From contig CAMNHG010000084.1 of the NCBI GenBank assembly GCA_946539105.1, positions 1 through 5,998 of the forward strand: a stretch of 5,998 nt of DNA, read 5' to 3'. A program made the position numbers and the translations under genes. The stretch is from an uncultured Clostridia bacterium (GTDB taxonomy: Bacteria; Bacillota; Clostridia; Oscillospirales; Acutalibacteraceae). Shown in pieces: positions 1-5,768 of the stretch. The notes below the pieces were generated by a model, which saw only the letters and a program-made list of their open reading frames with translations, was not told where the DNA came from and made no database searches. The first letter of the stretch is position 1; each line of letters begins with the position of its first letter.

Positions 1-35
1 CAAAAAATATCGGCTGCCCCGAATGAGACAGCCGA
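1..35 (-). terminator. Rho-independent terminator after hup
   Basis: Read on the minus strand, a 7-bp stem (TCGGCTG / CAGCCGA) can be extended inward by four more pairs, two of them G-U, to give an 11-bp stem with a 4-nt ATTC loop. It is followed directly by TATTTTTTG. It starts about 15 nt after the hup stop codon. GC-rich stem, short loop and T-run are the classic intrinsic terminator layout, so the hup-proximal transcript very likely ends here, at the window edge. Confidence 0.92.
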
Positions 36-49
36 AGATGTAAATTAAA

Positions 50-325
50 TTACTTATTTACAGCATCCTTGAACGCCTTACCTGCCTTGAAAGCGGGAAC
101 CTTAGAAGCGGCAATCTCGATTGACTTACCTGTTCTGGGGTCTACGCCTGTTCTGGCGTTTCTCTGACGCTGCTCGAATGTACCGAAGCCTGTGAGCTGA
201 ATCTTGTCGCCCTCAGCAACTGCCTTTACGATTGTGTCGATTGTAGCGGAAAGAGCCTTCTCGGCATCTTTCTTTGAAAGACCGCTCTGCTCAGCAACAG
301 CGGCGATGAGTTCTGTTTTTTTCAT
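50..325 (-). CDS. hup: HU family DNA-binding protein (91 aa)
   Basis: Histone-like nucleoid protein that acts as a dimer and bends DNA without strong sequence specificity, compacting the chromosome and assisting replication and repair. The protein starts with [15 protein letters not shown] and has the two N-terminal helices (about residues 3-38), the turn GFGTF (46-50), the DNA-binding beta-arm around residues 52-75 with the DPRTGK segment whose Pro63 is the usual intercalating residue, and the C-terminal signature [13 protein letters not shown] (77-89). Its length matches the usual 90-92 aa. A frame extension to a TTG at 338-340 would add MEENK, but that TTG lies partly within the Shine-Dalgarno itself; GGAGG sits 8 nt before the ATG at 325-323, so the internal ATG is chosen. 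The gene begins 20 nt after the mazG stop and is followed by a strong terminator. One small variation: the arm reads VDP where most HU proteins have an NP pair. Function is secure; which HU paralogue it is cannot be told. Confidence 0.97.
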   Translation of the reverse strand: MKKTELIAAVAEQSGLSKKDAEKALSATIDTIVKAVAEGDKIQLTGFGTFEQRQRNARTGVDPRTGKSIEIAASKVPAFKAGKAFKDAVNK

Positions 326-333
326 CTTATTTT

Positions 334-338
334 CCTCC
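334..338 (-). promoter_or_regulatory. hup ribosome binding site (decides the start)
   Basis: GGAGG on the minus strand, 8 nt upstream of the ATG at 325-323. It overlaps the candidate upstream TTG (340-338) by one base, so that TTG cannot be served by it. This supports the 91-aa HU over a 96-aa version. Confidence 0.9.
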
Positions 339-345
339 AAAAAAT

Positions 346-1131
346 TTATTTAACTTCATCCCATAGGGAATTAAGTTGCTCAAGTGACGCCGTTTTCATA
401 TCTATCCCTCTAACGCCGGCGAGGGCTTCTACCTTTGAAAAACGGCTTATGAATTTGTCGCAGGCGTCATACAATGCCTTTTCGCTGTCAATTTTAAGGA
501 AACGCGCTACGTTTACCGCTGAAAACAGCACGTCGCCGAGTTCCTCATATTGATTATCGGCATCGTTATTCGCGATTGCTTCTTTGAGTTCCTCGCACTC
601 CGAAGTCAGGCTCTCGAACGCGCCGTCAACCTTATCCCAGTCAAAACCGACTTTGGCCGCTTTTTTCTGAACCTTCTCGGCTCTCATAAGCGACGGCAGA
701 GCCTTTGACACGCTCTGCATAGCCTGCGTCTGGGTCGTCTGCGACTTGGTCTGCATTTTTACCGCGTCCCAGTTCTTTAATGCCTGGTCGGCGTTACCTG
801 CGTTTTTGTCACCGAACACGTGAGGGTGGCGGATAATCAGCTTTTTACAAATACCGTCGCAGATATCGTTAATATCAAAGCTGTCAGCCTCACGCTCCAT
901 CTCTGCGTGAAGCGCGACCTGAAGAAGAACATCTCCGAGCTCTTCTTTAAGAAGCTCCTTGTCGTCGGTGTCGATAGCCTCAACAGCCTCGTAGGTTTCC
1001 TCGATAAAGTTTGAGCGGATGGACTTGTGTGTTTGCGCCCTGTCCCACGGACATCCGCCGGGAGCACGCAAAATTTTAACAATCTCGATTAGGTCGTCAA
1101 AATTGTAATTCGGTTTTTCCTTAAAGTCCAT
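346..1131 (-). CDS. mazG: MazG nucleoside triphosphate pyrophosphohydrolase (261 aa)
   Basis: All-alpha NTP pyrophosphatase that hydrolyses (d)NTPs to NMP and PPi. In the family it is linked to cleaning damaged nucleotides and to lowering (p)ppGpp-related stress signals. Two MazG domains are visible. The N-terminal one has the family hallmark [14 protein letters not shown] (25-38), the metal-binding EETYE (44-48) and EELGD (63-67), then RHPHVFGD (101-108). The C-terminal one has ECEELKE (178-184) and EELGD (196-200), the metal-site pattern that carries activity in the E. coli enzyme. Length fits the roughly 260-aa family. An in-frame GTG at 1167-1165 would add 12 residues, but it lies inside a hairpin and lacks a good Shine-Dalgarno, whereas GGAG is 8 nt before the chosen ATG. 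There is no N-terminal tetrapyrrole-methylase domain, unlike Bacillus YabN. It sits between the flippase gene (47-nt gap) and hup (20 nt), probably on one transcript. Confidence 0.95.
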   Translation of the reverse strand: MDFKEKPNYNFDDLIEIVKILRAPGGCPWDRAQTHKSIRSNFIEETYEAVEAIDTDDKELLKEELGDVLLQVALHAEMEREADSFDINDICDGICKKLIIRHPHVFGDKNAGNADQALKNWDAVKMQTKSQTTQTQAMQSVSKALPSLMRAEKVQKKAAKVGFDWDKVDGAFESLTSECEELKEAIANNDADNQYEELGDVLFSAVNVARFLKIDSEKALYDACDKFISRFSKVEALAGVRGIDMKTASLEQLNSLWDEVK

Positions 1132-1139
1132 ATCTACAT

Positions 1140-1143
1140 CTCC
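1140..1143 (-). promoter_or_regulatory. mazG ribosome binding site (decides the start)
   Basis: GGAG on the minus strand lies 8 nt before the ATG at 1131-1129 (start [11 protein letters not shown]). No comparable site precedes the upstream GTG at 1167-1165, where the sequence is AT-rich. This is the basis for the 261-aa product. Confidence 0.75.
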
Positions 1144-1147
1144 GAAG

Positions 1148-1169
1148 CCGTGGAAAATGCAATCCACAG
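1148..1169 (-). other. Stem-loop between flippase gene and mazG
   Basis: Read on the minus strand, CTGTGGA and TCCACGG form a 7-bp stem (one G-U pair) around an 8-nt loop TTGCATTT. It ends 4 nt before the GGAG of mazG. No T-run follows, so it is not a terminator. It could shape translation or RNA processing between the two genes, or be chance; no protein-coding role is seen if mazG starts at 1131. Confidence 0.4.
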
Positions 1170-1178
1170 TTATATATT

Positions 1179-2990
1179 CTACCCAATTAAGTGCAATTTT
1201 TCAAGTGTTTTTGCGATTTTTTCACCTTTTGGTAAAATCTTCACCTCTTGGGCGGAAAACGTGCGTAATATTAGTAAAATTGCAATATAAATTACCGCTG
1301 CGGCAAGGATTGCGATGATGGTTGAGAGCCTGTGGTTCATATGTCCCTCGCACAGCTTGTTGACAAAAAAGGCAACTGCCGAGCTGCCGACCGCTCCGAT
1401 AAGCGGTTTTATTGTGGTTGAAAAGAAATTCGGAACAACCTTGGAATACTTTACAAGCAGGTACATACCCACTACGCAAATGAGCGCGTAAGAGATAAGC
1501 GAGCCTGCGGTAGCACCCTGAATGTTGACCTCGGGCATACTTACAAATATCCAAGAGGTTCCTATCTTTACCAGCATACAGATGGTGTACAGAATCATCG
1601 GCAGCTTTACCCTTCCGATTCCGTTTAGCATACTGCAAATCGGAGTGATAATACCGGTAAAGATTGTCGTGATACCCATAAGGGTGAGCACGTTGCCGCC
1701 GATATTTACCAAATCGGGGCTTGCGTATATGAAGTTCATTATCGGATGCGCCAGTACGCTCAGACCCAGTGCCATCGGCAGGGTGAACATCATTGTCATT
1801 TTAAGCACTGTTTCTATTGAAGTTTTAAGCTCTGACTTGTTGCCCTTTGTATATGCACTGGTTACGTTGGGCATCGCGCTTGAACCGAACACCTGCGTTA
1901 CAGCGGTTACAAGCTGCATTAAGGTGAGCGACGCGCCGTAGCAGCCCCACAAACGGGTGTGGATAGTAAATTGATTGCCCTTGCCGCCGAAGAACACCTC
2001 GGGCGGATAATACGCCTTATACTGCTCAAACAACGCCTTGGCGTTTGTACCGGCGAGGTTAAAGAGCACGTTCTGAATAATTACCGCGTCAATCAGCGAA
2101 CCGATGCTCATAACGAGCGCGCCGCCTACGATAGGCAGGGCGGTTTTTACAATGATTGAGAATGTCTCGCGCTTTTGCCTTGCGTCAACTGAGTTTTGCA
2201 GATATTCCGCGGGAATACCGTCGCCTCCGATTTTGTACTTTAACACAAGATACAGGAACGAACAAAAGCTCGCGATTGAAATACCGCAGATATTGCCGGC
2301 TACGGAGAACGCCAAAATTGTGTTTTCCGCGTCAATATGGTTGTTGCCAAAGTTGATGAACAAAAACCTGCCGGTGGCGCGGTAGTGCTCCATACCGAAC
2401 TTCATTATTAAAAAGGCAAACAATGCTCCCAAAACGAGCTTTACAACAGCCTCGATAACCTCCGAAACGGCGGTCGGGAACATATTTCGCTGTCCCTCGT
2501 AATATCCGCGGTAGATTGAAGTGAGGCAGCCGAAAAGAATTACCGGTGCCAAGGCAATCATAGCGTAGATAGCGTACGGGGATTTTATGAAATAGAACGC
2601 GTAGGGAAAGCTGACCGCCACCATGGCGAGCATACATACAAGTCCGACAATAGCAAAAAGCGGAATTGAAATTCTGTGAACCAGCTTGACGTCCTTGTAA
2701 CGCTTTTGCGTCATATTCTCGGAAATAAGCCTTGAAATAACAATGGGCAGTCCGCCTGTCGCTACGGTGAAGATTACGACAAAAACCTCATAGGCATTGT
2801 TGTAAATGCCTACACCCATCGAAGCCAGGCTGTCGCCGAACATTGAATAGATGTCCGCTAAAATGACCTTGTCCAAAAGCCCGAAGACCTTGACAATAAT
2901 CATACTGACGGTAAGTATGGCGGCACCTTTTACAAAGGTTGAAGAAACACTTTGCTCGGCATTTGCCACCGCGTTGTATTTTTTAGACAA
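1179..2990 (-). CDS. spoVB: SpoVB/MurJ-like oligosaccharide flippase (603 aa, TTG start)
   Basis: Multi-pass membrane protein of the MOP superfamily (polysaccharide synthase/MurJ-SpoVB-MATE group). Such proteins flip lipid-linked cell-wall or polysaccharide precursors across the cytoplasmic membrane; SpoVB members serve spore cortex peptidoglycan and others (YabM, YtgP, YkvU) overlap in vegetative roles. Hydrophobic segments run through the whole length, e.g. about 20-36, 68-85, 107-127, 140-156, 183-197, 223-250, 283-305, 351-369, 397-415, 434-454, 463-484, 494-513, 527-543 and 555-576. The N-terminal stretch with a conserved Lys (KVFGLLDKV) and the YRGYYEGQRNM segment (160-170) are typical of the SpoVB group. 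It is longer than the usual 520-550 aa because of polar loops at about 198-222 and 311-350. The TTG start is chosen because AGGTG lies 7 nt upstream and no better start follows before the first membrane segment. The family call is firm; which paralogue (SpoVB, YabM or YtgP type) is not certain, though the place before mazG fits the yabM neighbourhood. Confidence 0.88.
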   Translation of the reverse strand: MSKKYNAVANAEQSVSSTFVKGAAILTVSMIIVKVFGLLDKVILADIYSMFGDSLASMGVGIYNNAYEVFVVIFTVATGGLPIVISRLISENMTQKRYKDVKLVHRISIPLFAIVGLVCMLAMVAVSFPYAFYFIKSPYAIYAMIALAPVILFGCLTSIYRGYYEGQRNMFPTAVSEVIEAVVKLVLGALFAFLIMKFGMEHYRATGRFLFINFGNNHIDAENTILAFSVAGNICGISIASFCSFLYLVLKYKIGGDGIPAEYLQNSVDARQKRETFSIIVKTALPIVGGALVMSIGSLIDAVIIQNVLFNLAGTNAKALFEQYKAYYPPEVFFGGKGNQFTIHTRLWGCYGASLTLMQLVTAVTQVFGSSAMPNVTSAYTKGNKSELKTSIETVLKMTMMFTLPMALGLSVLAHPIMNFIYASPDLVNIGGNVLTLMGITTIFTGIITPICSMLNGIGRVKLPMILYTICMLVKIGTSWIFVSMPEVNIQGATAGSLISYALICVVGMYLLVKYSKVVPNFFSTTIKPLIGAVGSSAVAFFVNKLCEGHMNHRLSTIIAILAAAVIYIAILLILRTFSAQEVKILPKGEKIAKTLEKLHLIG

Positions 2991-2997
2991 ATTAAAT

Positions 2998-3002
2998 CAC
3001 CT
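2998..3002 (-). promoter_or_regulatory. Flippase ribosome binding site supporting a TTG start
   Basis: AGGTG (followed by A) on the minus strand, matching the anti-Shine-Dalgarno core, with 7 nt to the TTG at 2990-2988. No ATG is present nearby in frame, so translation from TTG is the best reading; a weak initiation codon would keep synthesis of this membrane protein low. Confidence 0.75.
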
Positions 3003-3004
3003 AA

Positions 3005-3024
3005 TTATAAATAGTTATAAATAG
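3005..3024. repeat. Two-copy 10-bp direct repeat upstream of the flippase gene
   Basis: The + strand 10-mer TTATAAATAG occurs twice back to back (3005-3014 and 3015-3024), just upstream of the flippase Shine-Dalgarno. It is AT-rich and only two copies long. It could be a binding site for a dimeric regulator or a slippage duplication; neither can be decided from one sequence. Confidence 0.6.
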
Positions 3025-3025
3025 T

Positions 3026-3071
3026 CAAAAACGCGCGAATCAGCACTGCAAAAAACAGTGCTGTCACGCAT
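3026..3071 (-). terminator. Probable intrinsic terminator after the zinc-ribbon gene
   Basis: On the minus strand a perfect 8-bp inverted repeat (CAGCACTG / CAGTGCTG, at 3063-3056 and 3048-3041) encloses a 7-nt loop TTTTTTG. Beyond a 3-nt internal mismatch the stem can resume with GCG/CGC plus a wobble, and the run TTTTTG follows within about 2 nt. It lies about 15-20 nt after the stop of the zinc-ribbon gene and before the flippase gene. The T-run is short and set off from the main stem, so termination may be partial, leaving some read-through. Confidence 0.55.
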
Positions 3072-3086
3072 AAATATCAATAATAA

Positions 3087-3605
3087 TTATTCTGCGGCTT
3101 CCTCAGCCTTTTCCTCTGCGTTTTCCTCGACAGCTGCTACAGCTTCCTCGGCGGAATCAATAACTTCCTCGGCAGCTTCTTCGGCTGCGGCAGCGATTGT
3201 CTCGTCCTTCTGAGCAGCTTCCTCAACCTTTTCTTCGTCGATTTTCGCGCCGCAAATGTTGCAGAACAATGAGTTCCTTGGAACCTTTGCCTCGCACTGA
3301 GGGCACTTTTTCTGATCCATAATTTCGTCAAGATGGTTGTTGATAATTACAAGGTTCTCCTTAAGCTCCTTAATCTCGGCGATTGCAGCCTCGATATCAG
3401 CAGTCATATCAACACCGTGAACTCTCTCCTTGTAAGTGAACTTACCGAGGTCTCTGAGCTTCTTATTGATATCGCCTCTGATTTCGGCAGCGGTGAACTT
3501 ATGTTTTGAAGCGTCATAAACCAACGCTGCCTTCTTTGAAACAGCCTCAGCGGCAGTTTTTGCGTTAACAACTACATCGTCAAAAATTTCATCAAATTTT
3601 CCCAT
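3087..3605 (-). CDS. Uncharacterised zinc-ribbon protein with acidic Glu/Ala tail (172 aa)
   Basis: I do not recognise a characterised family. The protein has three parts. Residues 1-96 are predicted helical and charged, with Ala-rich stretches such as AKTAAEAVSKKAA and, near 69-95, a segment (IEAAIAEIKELKENLVIINNHLDEI) with coiled-coil-like heptad spacing. Residues 101-118 hold C101, C104, C115 and C118 as CPQC-x10-CNIC followed by GAKI, a rubredoxin-knuckle zinc ribbon. Residues 123-172 are a strongly acidic tail made mostly of Glu and Ala. No signal peptide or membrane segment is seen, so it is probably cytoplasmic. The ATG at 3605-3603 is chosen because AAAGG lies 9 nt upstream; a TTG three codons earlier is almost fused to that site. 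The gene appears to be its own transcription unit, with a strong promoter upstream and a hairpin after the stop. Zinc ribbons of this type bind nucleic acid or protein partners; the actual role is unknown. A scaffold, transcription-associated or cell-envelope-linked role are all possible. Confidence 0.85.
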   Translation of the reverse strand: MGKFDEIFDDVVVNAKTAAEAVSKKAALVYDASKHKFTAAEIRGDINKKLRDLGKFTYKERVHGVDMTADIEAAIAEIKELKENLVIINNHLDEIMDQKKCPQCEAKVPRNSLFCNICGAKIDEEKVEEAAQKDETIAAAAEEAAEEVIDSAEEAVAAVEENAEEKAEEAAE

Positions 3606-3614
3606 GATAATCAA

Positions 3615-3619
3615 CCTTT
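3615..3619 (-). promoter_or_regulatory. Zinc-ribbon gene ribosome binding site (decides the start)
   Basis: AAAGG on the minus strand, 9 nt before the ATG at 3605-3603. The in-frame TTG at 3614-3612 directly abuts this site and so cannot be the start. The product therefore begins MGKFDEIF rather than three residues earlier. Confidence 0.75.
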
Positions 3620-3626
3620 CTTTTTT

Positions 3627-3644
3627 GGGATTAGTATTAATCCC
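3627..3644. promoter_or_regulatory. Perfect dyad / leader stem-loop upstream of the zinc-ribbon gene
   Basis: An 18-bp dyad: GGGATTA, 4-nt centre, TAATCCC. On the minus-strand mRNA it forms a 7-bp hairpin with an ATAC loop in the 5' leader, about 16-33 nt after the predicted transcription start and 7 nt before the AAAGG ribosome binding site, with A-rich flanks on both sides. On the + strand the same hairpin is followed by GATTTTTAATTT and could stop antisense transcription. It may be a repressor operator, an mRNA-stabilising 5' hairpin, or an antisense terminator. Confidence 0.65.
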
Positions 3645-3666
3645 GATTTTTAATTTATTATTTCAT

Positions 3667-3695
3667 AGTATAACACTATTGAATCCAATAATCAA
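3667..3695 (-). promoter_or_regulatory. Sigma-A promoter with extended -10 for the zinc-ribbon gene
   Basis: On the minus strand, -35 TTGATT (3695-3690) and -10 TATACT (3672-3667) are separated by exactly 17 nt, and TGT directly before the -10 supplies an extended -10 TG. The -10 matches consensus at 5 of 6 positions and the -35 at 4 of 6. Start of transcription is predicted near 3660, giving a leader of about 55 nt. The -35 box overlaps the hemZ stop codon (3692-3694). Confidence 0.8.
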
Positions 3696-5140
3696 CTCAA
3701 ATTTTGCGTATAAAAAGCGTATATTTCCTCTTTCCTTTTGAGTATTTCGTCAAATCTGTCGATGTACTCGTAGGGGAACTTAAAATTGAATACTCTTTTG
3801 AGGTAATCGGTCTGCGCGTTTTTGAGCTTTGTCACTCCGCCCGAGCCGCAGGCGAGAATGGTGTGGGTTTCGTCCATAACATAGACGTTGTACAAACTTT
3901 CGTAACCGCGCTTTGACCAGCCGACATTTTCAAGGTTGCCGACCATTCTCGTCTGGCGGTAAAGGTAATACGGAATGTATTTCTCTGAAATAAGCCTGTT
4001 TTGGGCGTATCCGAGCATTTTCCTTGCTCTTAACGCCTCTTCCCTGTCGATAATTTTGCCGTCCTGCGTGAGGTTTGAAGCGCGCTTCATACACAGCGTG
4101 TGAACCGTAATACATTCGGCATTTAAATCTATCATTGAATCGAGCGACTTTTGAAAGCTCTCTACGGTATCGGACGGTAGTCCTGCGATAAGGTCGGTGT
4201 TGATATTGTCAAAGCCGCATTTTCTCGCTAAATCAAAGGCTTCATAAAACTGCTCTGCGGTGTGCTTACGTCCTATAGCCTTTAAAACTTCATCGTTTAT
4301 GCTCTGGGGATTTATGCTGATTCTGCCGACGTTATTTTCTTTTAAAGAAATAAGTTTATCTCTCGTGATTGTGTCTGGTCTGCCTGCTTCAACCGTAAAC
4401 TCGCGGCAGGTACTCATATCAAATTCGGAATTTACGACCGACAGCACACGGCTAAGCTGTTCCGCGCTCAGCGTTGTGGGCGTTCCTCCGCCGAAATACA
4501 CGCTCTCGAGTCTGAGCCCGAGGTCCTTTGCCGCCTTTGCGGTAGCTTTAAGCTCCTCGCAGAGCAGGTCAACATACGGCTCAATCAGCTTTTTCGCACG
4601 TTCGACTGAAGCCATTACAAACGAGCAGTAGCTGCACCTTGACGGGCAAAACGGTATTCCGACGTACAGACTGAACGATTCGGGCTTAGACAGGCTTAGA
4701 ATCTCGCGCTCATTCTGCTCGGTAATCCGCGCGAGCTCTGCCTTTTGAGAAGTTACAAAAAAGTCGTTTGTAAACCGCGACACAGCGGTGTCCATATCCG
4801 ATTCCTCGCTGATTTTCCGCAGCAGCTTTACAGGTCTAACGCCTGTCAGAAGTCCCCAGGGCTGAGAAATATTGCTGTACTCGCGGAGCATTTTGTACAG
4901 CAGAGAAACCGTTGACAATTCATCGAGCGTGTCGTCATTTTGTATTTGCGCCTCATCCTCGGCATAAAAGTCGTTAATTTGAACCCTGACAGTGATTTTA
5001 TCCGACAGCTCCGAGAACACGTAGGGCGACTTAACCTCCGAAAACTCCTTGAAAACATTTATCTTTTCATTCGGAAAAAACAGCCTTGTGAGGTTTTCGA
5101 GCTCGAACCAAAAACGGTTGTTCTTGACGTACAGATTCAT
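3692..5140 (-). CDS. hemZ: HemZ-family radical SAM protein (482 aa)
   Basis: Belongs to the HemN/HemW/HemZ radical SAM group. HemZ of Bacillus subtilis is assigned to oxygen-independent coproporphyrinogen III oxidation in haem synthesis. The N-terminal ~150 residues are the HemZ-specific extension, including GLLTGVRPVK (96-105). The radical SAM core begins at SLYVGIPFC with the 4Fe-4S motif C165-x3-C169-x2-C172, followed by YFGGGTPT (215-222, SAM-binding glycines), TVEAGRPD (249-256), NPQS (277-280) and the HemN-type C-terminal part with YYLYRQTRMVGNLENVGW (391-408). Length is close to the ~500 aa of the family. The residue two after C172 is Phe, not the fourth Cys seen in true HemN (CxxxCxxCxC), so oxidase activity is not shown by the sequence. 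No other haem genes are in the window. It starts 1 nt after the hydrolase stop, with GAGGGG 8 nt upstream of the ATG inside that gene, indicating translational coupling. No clear terminator follows. Confidence 0.9.
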   Translation of the reverse strand: MNLYVKNNRFWFELENLTRLFFPNEKINVFKEFSEVKSPYVFSELSDKITVRVQINDFYAEDEAQIQNDDTLDELSTVSLLYKMLREYSNISQPWGLLTGVRPVKLLRKISEESDMDTAVSRFTNDFFVTSQKAELARITEQNEREILSLSKPESFSLYVGIPFCPSRCSYCSFVMASVERAKKLIEPYVDLLCEELKATAKAAKDLGLRLESVYFGGGTPTTLSAEQLSRVLSVVNSEFDMSTCREFTVEAGRPDTITRDKLISLKENNVGRISINPQSINDEVLKAIGRKHTAEQFYEAFDLARKCGFDNINTDLIAGLPSDTVESFQKSLDSMIDLNAECITVHTLCMKRASNLTQDGKIIDREEALRARKMLGYAQNRLISEKYIPYYLYRQTRMVGNLENVGWSKRGYESLYNVYVMDETHTILACGSGGVTKLKNAQTDYLKRVFNFKFPYEYIDRFDEILKRKEEIYAFYTQNLS

Positions 5141-5141
5141 T

Positions 5142-5768
5142 TTACAAGCCCCTCATATATGGGTTGAATCTGCGCTCATGCTCCAGCGTGGTGAACGGAC
5201 CGTGACCGGGGATAACGGTGTAATCGCCCTCCAAATTCTTTAATCTTTTGAGCGATTGCGTAATAGTATAATCGTCGCCCGTAGGCAGGTCTGTCCTGCC
5301 GCAAGATTCACAGAAGAGAACGTCTCCGCAAACTATAACGTCATCAAATATAAATACTCCGCAGCCGCTTGTGTGACCGGGGGTGTAGAGGTATGTAATC
5401 TCAGTCTCGCCGAGCATAAATGATTCGCCGTCGTCAAGCAGAATATCCGCCTTAAACGGAGACATATCCAAAAAATGCTTGGCGGTGAGATTGAGCTTTG
5501 GGTTGCTCAAAAATTCGTCGTTGTGCTTTCCGGTCACAATTTTCGCGCCGAACATATCGGCAAGCTCCTTTGCGAAAAGGATGTGGTCGTAGTGACCGTG
5601 GGTGAGCATAACATATTCAAGATTTCCGCCGTCTGCCTTAATCTGCTCAATCAGCTTTTGCGACTTTCCGCCGGGATCGACCACAGCGGACTTGCCTGTC
5701 GCTTCGTCAACAAGATACGAGCAGTTTGTCATAATCTCGGAAACATGATAAACCTTAATATCAATCAT
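5142..5768 (-). CDS. Metallo-beta-lactamase-fold hydrolase, glyoxalase II-like (208 aa)
   Basis: Cytoplasmic binuclear metal hydrolase of the MBL superfamily, closest in layout to the short glyoxalase II-like (YcbL/GloB-type) thioesterases of about 205-215 aa. All metal ligands are visible: H57, H59, D61 and H62 in THGHYDH, H132 in TPGHTSG, D149 in CGDVLF, and H189 in [16 protein letters not shown] (155-165) is typical of this branch. The long C-terminal substrate domain of true glyoxalase II is missing, so the physiological substrate is unknown; a thioester or small lactone-like metabolite is likely. No signal peptide. The ATG overlaps the dtd stop by 4 nt (ATGA) and AAGGA sits 9 nt upstream within dtd. 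The gene between dtd and hemZ is a recurring arrangement in Clostridia, but the functional link is not known. Confidence 0.93.
   Translation of the reverse strand: MIDIKVYHVSEIMTNCSYLVDEATGKSAVVDPGGKSQKLIEQIKADGGNLEYVMLTHGHYDHILFAKELADMFGAKIVTGKHNDEFLSNPKLNLTAKHFLDMSPFKADILLDDGESFMLGETEITYLYTPGHTSGCGVFIFDDVIVCGDVLFCESCGRTDLPTGDDYTITQSLKRLKNLEGDYTVIPGHGPFTTLEHERRFNPYMRGL

Noticed and set aside
1522..1941. A 139-codon open frame on the + strand
   Set aside because: It lies wholly opposite the flippase gene, whose protein is clearly real; the translation shows no known motif and there is no promoter or ribosome binding site. Same reasoning applies to + strand frames at 820-1014, 1959-2385 and 4940-5243.
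3004..3028. TATAAT and TTGACT upstream of the flippase as a sigma-A promoter
   Set aside because: Spacing is only 13 nt, and a start 7 nt after TATAAT would fall in the Shine-Dalgarno, leaving an mRNA without a ribosome binding site.
3660..3691. Intrinsic terminator for hemZ
   Set aside because: Only weak 4-5 bp stems (for example ATAGT/ACTAT) exist here with no T-run on the minus strand; the strong dyad at 3627-3644 is followed by A, not T, in that direction.
4260..4631. A 123-codon + strand frame inside hemZ
   Set aside because: Antisense to the radical SAM core; Ser/Leu-rich translation typical of a shadow frame, with no supporting signals.
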